Assembly (NCBI GenBank): GCA_021787435.1
Contig: JAJYLY010000007.1
Span: forward strand, 80,844-144,843
Length of the DNA stretch: 64,000 bases
Reading direction: 5' to 3'
DNA from: Pseudomonadota bacterium
GTDB taxonomy: Bacteria > Pseudomonadota > Gammaproteobacteria > Burkholderiales > Gallionellaceae
The notes below the pieces were generated by a model. It did no database searches. It saw only the letters and a list, made by a program, of their open reading frames with translations, and was not told where the DNA came from. The translations under genes were made by a program, and so were the position numbers. Positions 25,672 to 33,688 of this stretch are shown here, piece after piece. Each line of letters begins with the position of its first letter. Position 1 is the stretch's first letter.

Positions 25672-26966
25672 GATTTTTTCATCAGTTCCTCGATCGCTGA
25701 AACGGTTTTCGGCGCAGCATCGGTCAGTACTTCGTTGCCTATATCCGTGATGACAACATCGTCTTCGATGCGTATGCCGATGTTCCAGAGCGCGCGCGGC
25801 ACGTCGCCGGATGGGCGGATATAGCAGCCGGGCTCCACGGTCAGCACCATGCCTGGCTGCAGGCTGCGCCATGCATTGTCTATCTTGTAGTCGCCGACGT
25901 CGTGCACGTCCATCCCCAGCCAGTGGCCGGTGCGATGCATGTAGTATTTTCTGTAGCTTTCGTCCTCAAGTACGCTATCAACCGTGCCGCAGCAGAGTTT
26001 GAGGTCGATGAAGCCCTGAATCAAAACGTGCAGTGCGGCATTGTGCGGCGCTTCCCAGCTGTTGCCCGGTCTTGCGGCATCGATTGCGGCCATCTGTGCG
26101 GCCAGCACGATTTCGTATACATGTTTTTTCGCGCCGGTGAATTTTCCGCTCACGGGATAGGTGCGAGTGATGTCAGAGGCATAGCCTTCGAATTCGCATC
26201 CCGCATCGATCAGCAGAAGATCGCTCTGCTTCAGCCTTGCGTCGTTGGCGATGTAATGCAGCACGCAGGAATTTTCGCCTGCCGCCACGATGGAAGTATA
26301 GGCGGGATTGCGCGCACCGTTCCTGCAAAATTCATGCAGCAATTCCGCCTCGACTTCATATTCGAAAATTCCCGCGTGCACGAACTGCATCGCGCGCCTG
26401 TGCGCGGCGGTGGAGATGGCGGCGGCTTTGCGCATGATGGCAATTTCAAAGGTATCCTTGAACAGTCTCATCTCGTTGATCAGCATTCTGATGTCGCGAA
26501 ACTCGTCTGGTGCACGGACACCGCTGCGCACCTTTGCCTGCACGGCCTCCCTGAGTTTCAACATGCGCTGATCCCAGTGAGCATCTGCGCCCAGAGGATA
26601 ATAAAGCGTTGCCTGGTTTCCCATCAGCTCTGTCAGTTTCTGATCCAGCTCCGCGATGGGATGGGCGGCATCGAAACCGAACTCTTCGCGTGCGGCATCT
26701 GGCCCGAATCGGTAACCGTCCCATATTTCGCGTTCTATGTTCTTTTCACGGCAGAACAGGATGCTTTGCCATACATCGCCGGAGACTAGCACCAGCACGG
26801 ACTCGGGTTCGGCAAAACCGGTAAGGTAATAAAAGCTGCTGTCGAAGCGGTAAGGGTAATCCGAATCGCCGTTGCGACGCTGTTCTGGCGCATTGGGGAT
26901 GATTGCGATGCCTCTGCCCATTTTTTCAAAAAGACGGGTGCGGCGCTTAGCATGGATATCAGTCAT
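25668..26966 (-). CDS. pepP: Xaa-Pro aminopeptidase (aminopeptidase P)
   Basis: 432-residue M24B metallopeptidase that removes the N-terminal residue before proline. The dinuclear metal ligands are visible: Asp in LLLIDAGCEFEGYASDITRT (two Asp), His in HRTGHWLGMDVHDVGDY, Glu in TVEPGCYI and Glu in IRIEDDVVI. N-terminal creatinase-like domain with the family start TDIHAKRRTRLFEKMGRGIA. The ATG at 26966 is preferred over longer upstream codons. It overlaps murU by 8 bases upstream and ubiH by 4 bases downstream, consistent with an operon. Confidence 0.94.
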   Translation of the reverse strand: MTDIHAKRRTRLFEKMGRGIAIIPNAPEQRRNGDSDYPYRFDSSFYYLTGFAEPESVLVLVSGDVWQSILFCREKNIEREIWDGYRFGPDAAREEFGFDAAHPIAELDQKLTELMGNQATLYYPLGADAHWDQRMLKLREAVQAKVRSGVRAPDEFRDIRMLINEMRLFKDTFEIAIMRKAAAISTAAHRRAMQFVHAGIFEYEVEAELLHEFCRNGARNPAYTSIVAAGENSCVLHYIANDARLKQSDLLLIDAGCEFEGYASDITRTYPVSGKFTGAKKHVYEIVLAAQMAAIDAARPGNSWEAPHNAALHVLIQGFIDLKLCCGTVDSVLEDESYRKYYMHRTGHWLGMDVHDVGDYKIDNAWRSLQPGMVLTVEPGCYIRPSGDVPRALWNIGIRIEDDVVITDIGNEVLTDAAPKTVSAIEELMKKS

Positions 26967-27693
26967 GGTCAGCCTGTTGTGAAGTGGTGAGATATGCATC
27001 GAGTGAAGCCAGGCGTTCGGGCGTGCCGACGTCCACCCAGACGCCCTTGTGATGTTCGCCCCCTGCCCTGCCAAGCGCGATCTGTTCTCTTAGCAGCGGG
27101 GCAAGGGGGGCGCGGCAGCCGCGCTGAATGCCGCAAAACAATGCAGGGCTGTAGATGCCTATGCCGCTGAAAGTCAAGAATAATACCTCGTGATTGAGGA
27201 TTGAGGATTGAGGATTGAGGGGGGGTGGCGCAATGCGGTTACCCTGGAGTAGAAAATCGCCTTCTGGATGATGCGCCGGATTGTTGACCAGCACGAGATG
27301 CGCAACGTCATCCCTTGCGGTGAGATCCTCCTCAGCTTCCAGAAGGCGCGAGAAATCGTAGTCGCAATAGATGTCGCCGTTGACGACCGCGAAGGGGGAG
27401 TCGCCAAGAAGCGGCAGCGCGTTCGCAATTCCGCCTGCGGTCTCCAGCGCGCTTTCTTCAGCCGAGTATCGTATCTCTGCGCCGAATCTTCTGCCATCGC
27501 CCAGCCGCTCCTCGATCTGACCGCCCAAATGCGCATGGTTGATGACAATCTCCCTGATGCCGGCGCGCACCAGATTTTCGATGTGCCAGACGATCAGGGG
27601 TTTCCCGCCTGCTATGAGCAGCGGCTTGGGAATGCGGTCGGTGAGCGGCCTCATGCGCTCGCCGCGACCTGCGGCCAGTATCATGGCTTTCAA
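26959..27693 (-). CDS. murU: N-acetylmuramate-1-phosphate uridylyltransferase (MurU)
   Basis: 244-residue nucleotidyltransferase that makes UDP-MurNAc from MurNAc-1-phosphate in the peptidoglycan recycling route that bypasses de novo, fosfomycin-sensitive synthesis. Family motif KAMILAAGRGERMRPLTDRIPKP is split here as AMILAAGRGERMRPLTD; PFAVVNGDIYCDYDF is the metal-binding segment and LTFSGIGIY is near the end. The start is probably TTG 27693 (preceded by GAAAGG), since it restores the canonical MKAMILAAG; ATG 27684 is the alternative. The gene follows amgK, its pathway partner. Odd: a repeat-derived insertion (PPPLNPQSSILNHE) lies between the Rossmann core and LTFSG, see 27192-27225. Confidence 0.88.
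   Translation of the reverse strand: MKAMILAAGRGERMRPLTDRIPKPLLIAGGKPLIVWHIENLVRAGIREIVINHAHLGGQIEERLGDGRRFGAEIRYSAEESALETAGGIANALPLLGDSPFAVVNGDIYCDYDFSRLLEAEEDLTARDDVAHLVLVNNPAHHPEGDFLLQGNRIAPPPLNPQSSILNHEVLFLTFSGIGIYSPALFCGIQRGCRAPLAPLLREQIALGRAGGEHHKGVWVDVGTPERLASLDAYLTTSQQADHD
27192..27225. repeat. 7-base tandem repeat (GATTGAG x4) and G7 run inside murU
   Basis: Four exact copies of GATTGAG (27192-27219), immediately followed on the plus strand by a run of seven G (27219-27225). They lie within murU (minus strand) and encode the extra residues PPPLNPQSSILNH. Because the unit is 7 bases, loss or gain of one copy shifts the reading frame, as would slippage of the G run. Confidence 0.85.
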
Positions 27694-27756
27694 TGTCGTA
27701 TGCCTTTCACGTTTGCATCTTCTCCAGCCTTGCGTACTCGCAAGGGGTAGGACGTG

Positions 27757-27781
27757 GTTGCCAAGCCGATAAATTGGCAAC
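27757..27781. repeat. Hairpin and GAGAGGG-type repeat between amgK and murU
   Basis: The 153-base gap between amgK and murU holds a perfect 8-base inverted repeat (GTTGCCAA 27757-27764, TTGGCAAC 27774-27781) and, next to it, GAGAGGGTTGGGGCGAGGGG (about 27786-27806), an intergenic repeat style also seen at 16830-16860 in front of the YchJ gene. No gene is seen in the gap; the hairpin would lie in the amgK-murU mRNA and lacks a U tract. Confidence 0.5.
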
Positions 27782-27846
27782 ACCCACGTGCGGAGAGGGT
27801 TGGGGCGAGGGGGAAACGCGTCCCCATGAGTTTATATCTGGCCACG

Positions 27847-28842
27847 TTAAAATCCATATCCCGTTGGTGTTTCCTTGGGTGGCTCCAGTTCATTGAGCAG
27901 GTTGAACAGGGGCTTGAGATCCTCGTAGCGCGCGCAGGCCGCGCGCAGGTATTCCATCACCAGCGGCATATCTTTCAGGTAGCCGTCCTTGCCGTCGCGG
28001 TGGTACAGACGCGCGAAGATGCCCAACACCTTGATGTGGCGCTGAACGCCCATCAGCTCGAAGTCGCGGTAGAATTCGCCGAAATCTTCCTGCACAGGAA
28101 GACCTGCGCGCCTTGCCCTTTCCCAGTAGGCGATCAGCCAGTCTATGATCTGTTCCTCGTCCCATTTGATGTAGGCATCCTTGAACAGAGACGCCAGGTC
28201 GTAGGTGATCGGGCCGTATACCGCATCCTGAAAGTCGATGATGCCCGGGTTGGGCTCGGCCACCATCAGATTGCGCGAGTGGTAGTCGCGGTGCACATAG
28301 ACGCGCGGCTGCGCGAGATTGTTGGCGATTATGCGCGAGAAGACGGCATCGAGTCTTGCGTTTTGCACATCGCTCAAGGTTATACAAAGGTGCTTTCTGA
28401 TATACCACTCGGGGAACAGGCGCATCTCCTTCAGAAGCAGTTCCTCGTCATAGGGCGGCAGTTCGTTCTCATTCGATGCGATCTGTATCCTGACCAACGC
28501 GCGGGTCGCTGCGCCATAAAGCTCGCGCGCGTTGTTCCCGTTCAGCGCCTGCAGATAGGTGGTGCTGCCAAGATCGGACAGCAGCATAAATCCCTGAGAC
28601 AGGTCCTCGGCATGTACGTGGGGCACATGTACGCCTGATTTTTCGAACAGGCGGGCGACATGCAGAAACGGCCTGCAGTCCTCGTGACTGGGCGGGGCAT
28701 CCATTGCGATCAGGGTACGATCTTTGAAGGTTGCGCGGAAATAGCGCCTGAAGCTGGCATCGGCCGAAGCGGGCGCGAGGCTGAACGTTTCGCCGGGGAA
28801 AAGGCCTTTTAGCCATGAGATGAGTTGTTGCTGACGTTGCAT
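27847..28842 (-). CDS. amgK: N-acetylmuramate/N-acetylglucosamine kinase (AmgK)
   Basis: 331-residue aminoglycoside-phosphotransferase-fold kinase that phosphorylates the anomeric position of MurNAc or GlcNAc, feeding MurU. Motifs: FRRYFRATF near residue 29, catalytic-loop HRDYHSRNLMV and metal-binding IIDFQDAVYGPITYDLASL. Start ATG 28842 (MQRQQQLISWLKGLFPGETF); the open frame continues about 1.85 kb upstream on this strand, but that part is antisense to lptD and has no protein-like features. The gene is divergent from lptD, an arrangement known from pseudomonads, and followed by murU after 153 bases. The shared upstream gap contains a perfect dyad (28866-28889). Confidence 0.9.
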   Translation of the reverse strand: MQRQQQLISWLKGLFPGETFSLAPASADASFRRYFRATFKDRTLIAMDAPPSHEDCRPFLHVARLFEKSGVHVPHVHAEDLSQGFMLLSDLGSTTYLQALNGNNARELYGAATRALVRIQIASNENELPPYDEELLLKEMRLFPEWYIRKHLCITLSDVQNARLDAVFSRIIANNLAQPRVYVHRDYHSRNLMVAEPNPGIIDFQDAVYGPITYDLASLFKDAYIKWDEEQIIDWLIAYWERARRAGLPVQEDFGEFYRDFELMGVQRHIKVLGIFARLYHRDGKDGYLKDMPLVMEYLRAACARYEDLKPLFNLLNELEPPKETPTGYGF

Positions 28843-28865
28843 ATTGGGCTTTGGGTTGTGCTTAA

Positions 28866-28889
28866 TGGTAAACTTGCAAAAGTTTACCA
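28866..28889. promoter_or_regulatory. Perfect 10-base dyad in the amgK-lptD divergent region
   Basis: TGGTAAACTT (28866-28875) and AAGTTTACCA (28880-28889) form a perfect inverted repeat with a GCAA loop. The whole divergent gap is only 60 bases and the dyad ends 13 bases before the lptD ATG. It could be an operator for a dimeric regulator, or in the lptD mRNA a hairpin that controls access to the start codon, since no clear Shine-Dalgarno is otherwise visible before lptD. Confidence 0.6.
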
Positions 28890-28902
28890 CCTTCTCGATA
28901 TT

Positions 28903-31230
28903 ATGCGGTTTCGTCTCAAGCCCGTTGCGTTCACTTTGCTTTGCGTCTTTACCCATCCTGCCATTGCTGAAGAACTTCGCCCACAGCAAAGCGACCAGGC
29001 CGGTGCCCAGGACGCTCCCGTTTATCTGGATGCGGACAATCTCACGGGCAAGCAGAAGGATCAGGTAGAGGCGGTCGGCAATGCCGTGATGACCAGGGAT
29101 GACGAGAAGGTGAGCGCTGACCGCATGCTGTACAACCAGGAAACGAGCGATGTCGAAGGATACGGCTCTGTCGTCCTGGAGCAGAAAGGCAGCACCATGA
29201 GCGGGCCATACATGAAGATGAACATGGATACTTATGCAGGTTTCATGGAGCAGCCGCAGTATTTCATCAAGCTGACCGGAGGTCACGGAACCGGCGACAT
29301 GGCGCACATACAAGACAAGCAGCATTACACGCTGGACAACGCGACTTATACGACCTGCCGCGCGGATGATGAGGACTGGCAGGTCAAGATGGACACGCTG
29401 GAGATAGATCGCGCACAGCAGACCGGCATCGCGCGCAATGCCTGGGTGGAATTCATGAATGTGCCCATCCTTTATTCTCCCTACATGGACTTTCCGCTGG
29501 GGAACCAGCGCAGATCCGGCTTTCTTTCGCCGATATTCGGTGGCACCACCAACAGCGGCAGCGAGCTCGCGCTGCCCTATTACTGGAACATCGCGCCGAA
29601 CTACGACGCGACTTTCATGCCGCGCATACTGGCCAAGCGGGGCATACAGCTGAACAATGAATTCCGCTATCTGGACGCAAATTATTCCGGCACTGTCCAG
29701 GCAGACATCCTGCCTAACGATGCGATCACAGGCACCAACCGTACCCACTTCAGCCTGGTACACAACGAGTCGTTCGGGGGAGGGCTGACAGGCAGCGTCA
29801 ATTACAACCATGTGTCTGACAGCGCTTATTACATGGATCTGGCTGATACGGTGAACGTGACCTCCCAAGTCGACCTGCTGCAAGATGCGGAGCTCAATTA
29901 CAACGCGGGATGGTGGAACAGCACGGTGCGCATGCAGCAGTTTCAGGCACTGCAGAACCCGCTGGCGCCGATCGCGATACCCTATGCGATGCTGCCGCAG
30001 ATACTGCTTAACGGGCAGCGCGATTTTGGCGATGCGAATTTCACCTTTGCAGGCGAGTATGTGGATTTCGTGCATCCCACTGCGGTGAATGCGCAGCGGC
30101 TGGTGATTCAGCCCAGCATTAGCTATTCGCTGATCAATGCGCCCGGCTATTACGTGACGCCCAAGTTCACGCTGAACAGTACGACGTATGTGATGGGCAT
30201 CAACAACGCGACCGCAATACCGGATACAACTCGAACTCTGCCAATGTTCAGCCTGGACAGCGGCATGTCGTTCGAAAAGGACATGAGCTTTAAGGGCGAA
30301 AACTATGTGAATACCCTGGAGCCGCGCGCCTACTATGTTTATGTGCCCTACAAAAACCAGGACATGCTGCCGGTGTTTGACACCGCACAGGTGCCGCTGA
30401 CCTTTCCCCAGATGTTCACCGAGAACCGTTTCATCGGCAACGACCGCATAGGGGATGCGAATCAGGTGACGCTGGGACTGACCTCGCGCTTTCTCGGGCA
30501 AAACGACGGGGTCGAATACCTGAAATTCATGGTGGCGGAGATTTTCAGCTTTACCACTCCCAGGGTCAACCTGGTCGCGCCCACGACATCGAACAACAAG
30601 TCGGATATCATGCTGGGCGCATCGGGCCGCATCAGTTCGGAGTGGTCGCTTGACAGCGAACTGCAGTACAGTCCTGCGATGTCTGCGGTTCAGCACTACA
30701 ATATCACGGCCAGCTACCGCCCCGAGGCGGGCAAGGTGCTTAACTTGGGCTATCGTTTTTTTGCCAGTACCCTAGGCGCGCTGATTCCCGGCATCGCCAA
30801 CTCGACAGGCAACGCGATGGTCAACGGGGTCCTCTACCCGACCATTTACGGCATACCCTATACCACGATCAACGGGCTCAATTATGCGGTTGCAGCGCCC
30901 GCATTGCGGCAGATCAATATTTCTGGACAATGGCCGTTGACTAGGCATTGGCATGCGGTGGGGCAATGGAACTACTCCTTGCTGGACAGGATGCTGATCA
31001 ACGGGGTCGCGGGGCTGGAATATGAACAGAGCTGCTGGGCGCTGCGCATCTTGATGCACAGTTTCGTTGCGGGCCTTGGCGTGAACAGCGCTGGCCAGCC
31101 CACGCCGATCAACGACACAGGTTTCCTCGTGCAACTGGAATTGAACGATCTGATCAAAGTGGGATCGGATCCTATGGCGCTCTTAAAGCAGAGCGTGCCA
31201 GGCTATACGAAGACGACTCTTGCTCCATGA
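28903..31230 (+). CDS. lptD: LPS-assembly protein LptD
   Basis: 775-residue outer-membrane beta-barrel that inserts lipopolysaccharide into the outer leaflet together with LptE. Signal peptide (MRFRLKPVAFTLLCVFTHPA|IA), then the OstA-type periplasmic beta-jellyroll domain (VYLDADNLTGKQKDQVEAVG), then the LptD barrel. ATG 28903 gives the signal peptide; the longer open frame starts inside the divergent region. The mature protein contains only two cysteines, C152 and C711, compared with four in the E. coli protein. It is followed by surA after 24 bases, then pdxA and rsmA, the classic order. Confidence 0.93.
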   Translation: MRFRLKPVAFTLLCVFTHPAIAEELRPQQSDQAGAQDAPVYLDADNLTGKQKDQVEAVGNAVMTRDDEKVSADRMLYNQETSDVEGYGSVVLEQKGSTMSGPYMKMNMDTYAGFMEQPQYFIKLTGGHGTGDMAHIQDKQHYTLDNATYTTCRADDEDWQVKMDTLEIDRAQQTGIARNAWVEFMNVPILYSPYMDFPLGNQRRSGFLSPIFGGTTNSGSELALPYYWNIAPNYDATFMPRILAKRGIQLNNEFRYLDANYSGTVQADILPNDAITGTNRTHFSLVHNESFGGGLTGSVNYNHVSDSAYYMDLADTVNVTSQVDLLQDAELNYNAGWWNSTVRMQQFQALQNPLAPIAIPYAMLPQILLNGQRDFGDANFTFAGEYVDFVHPTAVNAQRLVIQPSISYSLINAPGYYVTPKFTLNSTTYVMGINNATAIPDTTRTLPMFSLDSGMSFEKDMSFKGENYVNTLEPRAYYVYVPYKNQDMLPVFDTAQVPLTFPQMFTENRFIGNDRIGDANQVTLGLTSRFLGQNDGVEYLKFMVAEIFSFTTPRVNLVAPTTSNNKSDIMLGASGRISSEWSLDSELQYSPAMSAVQHYNITASYRPEAGKVLNLGYRFFASTLGALIPGIANSTGNAMVNGVLYPTIYGIPYTTINGLNYAVAAPALRQINISGQWPLTRHWHAVGQWNYSLLDRMLINGVAGLEYEQSCWALRILMHSFVAGLGVNSAGQPTPINDTGFLVQLELNDLIKVGSDPMALLKQSVPGYTKTTLAP

Positions 31231-31254
31231 ATATCTTATGTTTGAAGGCTGACT

Positions 31255-32571
31255 ATGTTTAAAATGAAAATACCCATTCTGTTTTGCGCAATGCTGCTGG
31301 CATTCAATCCCGCTGTCGCAAAGGACGATCCGGAGTCGCAGGTTGCGACGATAGACGATGTGGTCGTGGTGGTGAACGACGACGTGATCACCAGAAACGA
31401 GCTGGACGAGAGGGTGAAGTCGGTCATCAGCCAGCTACAGAAGCAGGGAACGCCATTGCCCGAGCAGGCGGTTCTGAAAAAGCAGATACTGGAGCGCATG
31501 ATCACGGACATGCTGCAGTCCCAGTATGCGAAGGAGTCAGGCGTGCGCGTGGACGATACGCAGCTGGACCTCGCGATGACGAGCATAGCCCACCAGAACA
31601 ATTTTGCGACGCTGGCCGAGTTTGTCGACAAGCTCAAATCCCAAGGCGTGGATGTCAAGAAATTCCGCGAAGAAATACGTTCTGAAATGGTTACCAAGAA
31701 GCTGCGCGACCGCGAAGTCGAGAGCAAGCTGGCCATCAGCGAGAAGGAGGTCGACAACTATCTCGCCAACAAGTCCAAGATGGGACTGGAGAACGAGGAG
31801 TATCACCTGGCCCACATCCTGGTGGTGGTGCCTGAGCAGGCCAGTGCAGACAAGATACAGGCGGCGCGCGAACGCGCGGAGCATGCGCTCTCCCAACTGG
31901 CGGCGGGCGCGGATTTTGCGCAAGTGGCGGCGGGCACTTCGGACGCGAATGACGCACTCAAGGGCGGCGACCTCGGCTGGCGTCCAACCGATCGCATCCC
32001 ACCTTTGTTCTTGAACGAGCTCAAGTCGTTAAAAGTTGGCGAGAACACGGGGATATTGCGCAGTCCGAGCGGCTTTCACATACTCAAGCTGGTTGACAAG
32101 AGAAACGGCAGTGCACCCTTGGTGATCACGCAAACCCATGCGCGTCACATTTTGATCAAGACCAGCGAAATCACCACTTCTGCAGAAGCGAAGAAGCGCA
32201 TCATGGCGATCAAGCAGCGCATCGATGCGGGTGCCAGCTTTGCGGAGGAGGCCAAGCGTTATTCGGAAGATGGAAGTGCTGCGCAGGGCGGCGATCTGGA
32301 CTGGCTCTCGCCGGGACAGACGGTGCCCGAGTTTGAAGACGCGATGAACAAGTTGAAAGTCGGCGAGATGGCCGTGGTAGAGACGCAGTTCGGCTGGCAT
32401 CTTATCGAGGTGCTGGCGCGGCGCAATACCGATGTCTCTGACCAGCAGAAACGCCAGCAGGCGCGCATGGCGATTGCTTCCTTCAAGTCAGAGGAACTGT
32501 ATCAGGACTGGCTGCGCCAGTTGCGCGACCGCGCTTTCATCGAATACCACCTGGACGATGACCAGAAATAG
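31255..32571 (+). CDS. surA: Periplasmic chaperone / peptidyl-prolyl isomerase SurA
   Basis: 438-residue periplasmic chaperone for outer-membrane barrel proteins, including LptD. Signal peptide MFKMKIPILFCAMLLAFNPA with cleavage near AVA, an N-terminal chaperone module (VVVNDDVITRNELDERV), and two parvulin domains: EYHLAHILVVVPEQ... with GGDLGWR, and THARHILIKTSEI... with GGDLDWLSPGQTVPEFEDAM. The C-terminal helix completes the chaperone module. Its 3' end overlaps pdxA by 14 bases. Confidence 0.94.
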   Translation: MFKMKIPILFCAMLLAFNPAVAKDDPESQVATIDDVVVVVNDDVITRNELDERVKSVISQLQKQGTPLPEQAVLKKQILERMITDMLQSQYAKESGVRVDDTQLDLAMTSIAHQNNFATLAEFVDKLKSQGVDVKKFREEIRSEMVTKKLRDREVESKLAISEKEVDNYLANKSKMGLENEEYHLAHILVVVPEQASADKIQAARERAEHALSQLAAGADFAQVAAGTSDANDALKGGDLGWRPTDRIPPLFLNELKSLKVGENTGILRSPSGFHILKLVDKRNGSAPLVITQTHARHILIKTSEITTSAEAKKRIMAIKQRIDAGASFAEEAKRYSEDGSAAQGGDLDWLSPGQTVPEFEDAMNKLKVGEMAVVETQFGWHLIEVLARRNTDVSDQQKRQQARMAIASFKSEELYQDWLRQLRDRAFIEYHLDDDQK

Positions 32572-33577
32572 GACAGCGCCGCTGGTCGTGACGTCCGGGG
32601 AGCCTGCGGGCATAGGCCCGGATCTCTGTGTGCAGCTCGCAGGATCGGACGTGGTCGTGATTGCCGACAGACATCTTCTGCAGCAGCGCGCCGAGTTGCT
32701 CGGCATCCCTCTGGAAATTCGTGAGTGGAAAGTAGAAAGTGGCGAGTCGAAAAAGCAGAACGGGCCATTGGCTGCTGACCACTCACTGTCTTTAATACAT
32801 GTTCCGCTCTCCGCCCCTGTTTTGCCGGGCAGGCTTGATGTTGCAAACAGCGGCTACGTGCTGGCCATGTTGGAGCGCGCAGCAAGAGGCTGTCAGTCTG
32901 GGGAGTTTTCCGGCATGGTGACCGCACCCGTGCACAAGGGCATCATCAACGATGCCGGAATTCCTTTTACCGGGCATACCGAATTTCTGGCAGAGTTTAC
33001 GCATACCCCGCAGGTGGTGATGATGTTGGTGGGCGGAGGGATGCGCGTAGCGCTTGTCACCACGCATCTGGCCTTGCGGGATGTCGCGGATGCGATCACC
33101 CCGGAACTGCTTGAAAGCGTGCTGCGCATATTGAATTTCGATTTGCAGCGCCGCTTCGGAATTGAGAAGCCGCGCATTCTGGTGGCTGGACTGAACCCTC
33201 ATGCAGGTGAAGGGGGTTATCTGGGGCGCGAGGAGATAGAGGTCATGATTCCGGTGCTCGACAGGCTTCGTTTGGAAGGATTGAATGTCAGCGCGCCGCT
33301 GCCCGCGGATACGCTGTTCACGCCGGAGAGGCTGGCACTGTGCGATTGCGTGCTTGCGATGTATCACGACCAGGGGCTGCCAGTTTTGAAGCACGCGAGT
33401 TTCGGCCGTGGCGTGAATGTCACGCTTGGCCTTCCCGTCATCAGGACCTCTGTCGATCACGGTACGGCTCTCGATCTTGCGGGTACAGGGCGCGCCGACC
33501 TCGGCAGCATGAAAGAGGCGATCCTGGTGGCAAAACAGATGGCTCAAATCGATCATCCGGTATCGAAAAGGGGATGA
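32558..33577 (+). CDS. pdxA: 4-hydroxythreonine-4-phosphate dehydrogenase PdxA
   Basis: 339-residue NAD-dependent enzyme of pyridoxal-5'-phosphate synthesis. Family motifs: TSGEPAGIGPDL at the N-terminus, GHTEFLAEFTHT, AGLNPHAGEGGYLGREE, MYHDQGLPVLKHASFGRGVN and TSVDHGTALDLAGTG, which carry the metal-binding His residues. The ATG at 32558 overlaps the end of surA. Around residues 55-76 the sequence (EIREWKVESGESKKQ...) is encoded by a short repeat (32721-32786) and looks unlike the usual family sequence there, though the frame is intact. Confidence 0.92.
   Translation: MTRNRTAPLVVTSGEPAGIGPDLCVQLAGSDVVVIADRHLLQQRAELLGIPLEIREWKVESGESKKQNGPLAADHSLSLIHVPLSAPVLPGRLDVANSGYVLAMLERAARGCQSGEFSGMVTAPVHKGIINDAGIPFTGHTEFLAEFTHTPQVVMMLVGGGMRVALVTTHLALRDVADAITPELLESVLRILNFDLQRRFGIEKPRILVAGLNPHAGEGGYLGREEIEVMIPVLDRLRLEGLNVSAPLPADTLFTPERLALCDCVLAMYHDQGLPVLKHASFGRGVNVTLGLPVIRTSVDHGTALDLAGTGRADLGSMKEAILVAKQMAQIDHPVSKRG
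32721..32786. repeat. Repeat-derived insertion inside pdxA with 8-base inverted ends
   Basis: GTGAGTGG (32721-32728) and CCACTCAC (32779-32786) bracket 50 bases that include AAAGTGGCGAGTCG, similar to the inverted repeat at 16391. The segment is in frame and encodes a surface-type, Lys/Glu/Ser-rich stretch in PdxA. Confidence 0.55.
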
Positions 33578-33688
33578 GGTCTGAAAATCATTCGGTGTTT
33601 TCATATCGATTTCCGGGAAATTCAATGATGAACCAGAAATCAAATTGTCTTTCTCCGCGTCTCCGCGTGAAACTTTCGGGTTTATACG

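Noticed and set aside
27183..27225. CRISPR-like array
   Set aside because: The repeats are 7 bases with no spacers and are inside the murU coding sequence; it is a simple tandem repeat.
28843..30696. Long minus-strand open frame continuing upstream of amgK, opposite lptD (over 600 codons)
   Set aside because: It is antisense to a clear LptD coding sequence, has no family resemblance, and is explained by codon bias of the plus-strand gene; AmgK begins at 28842.
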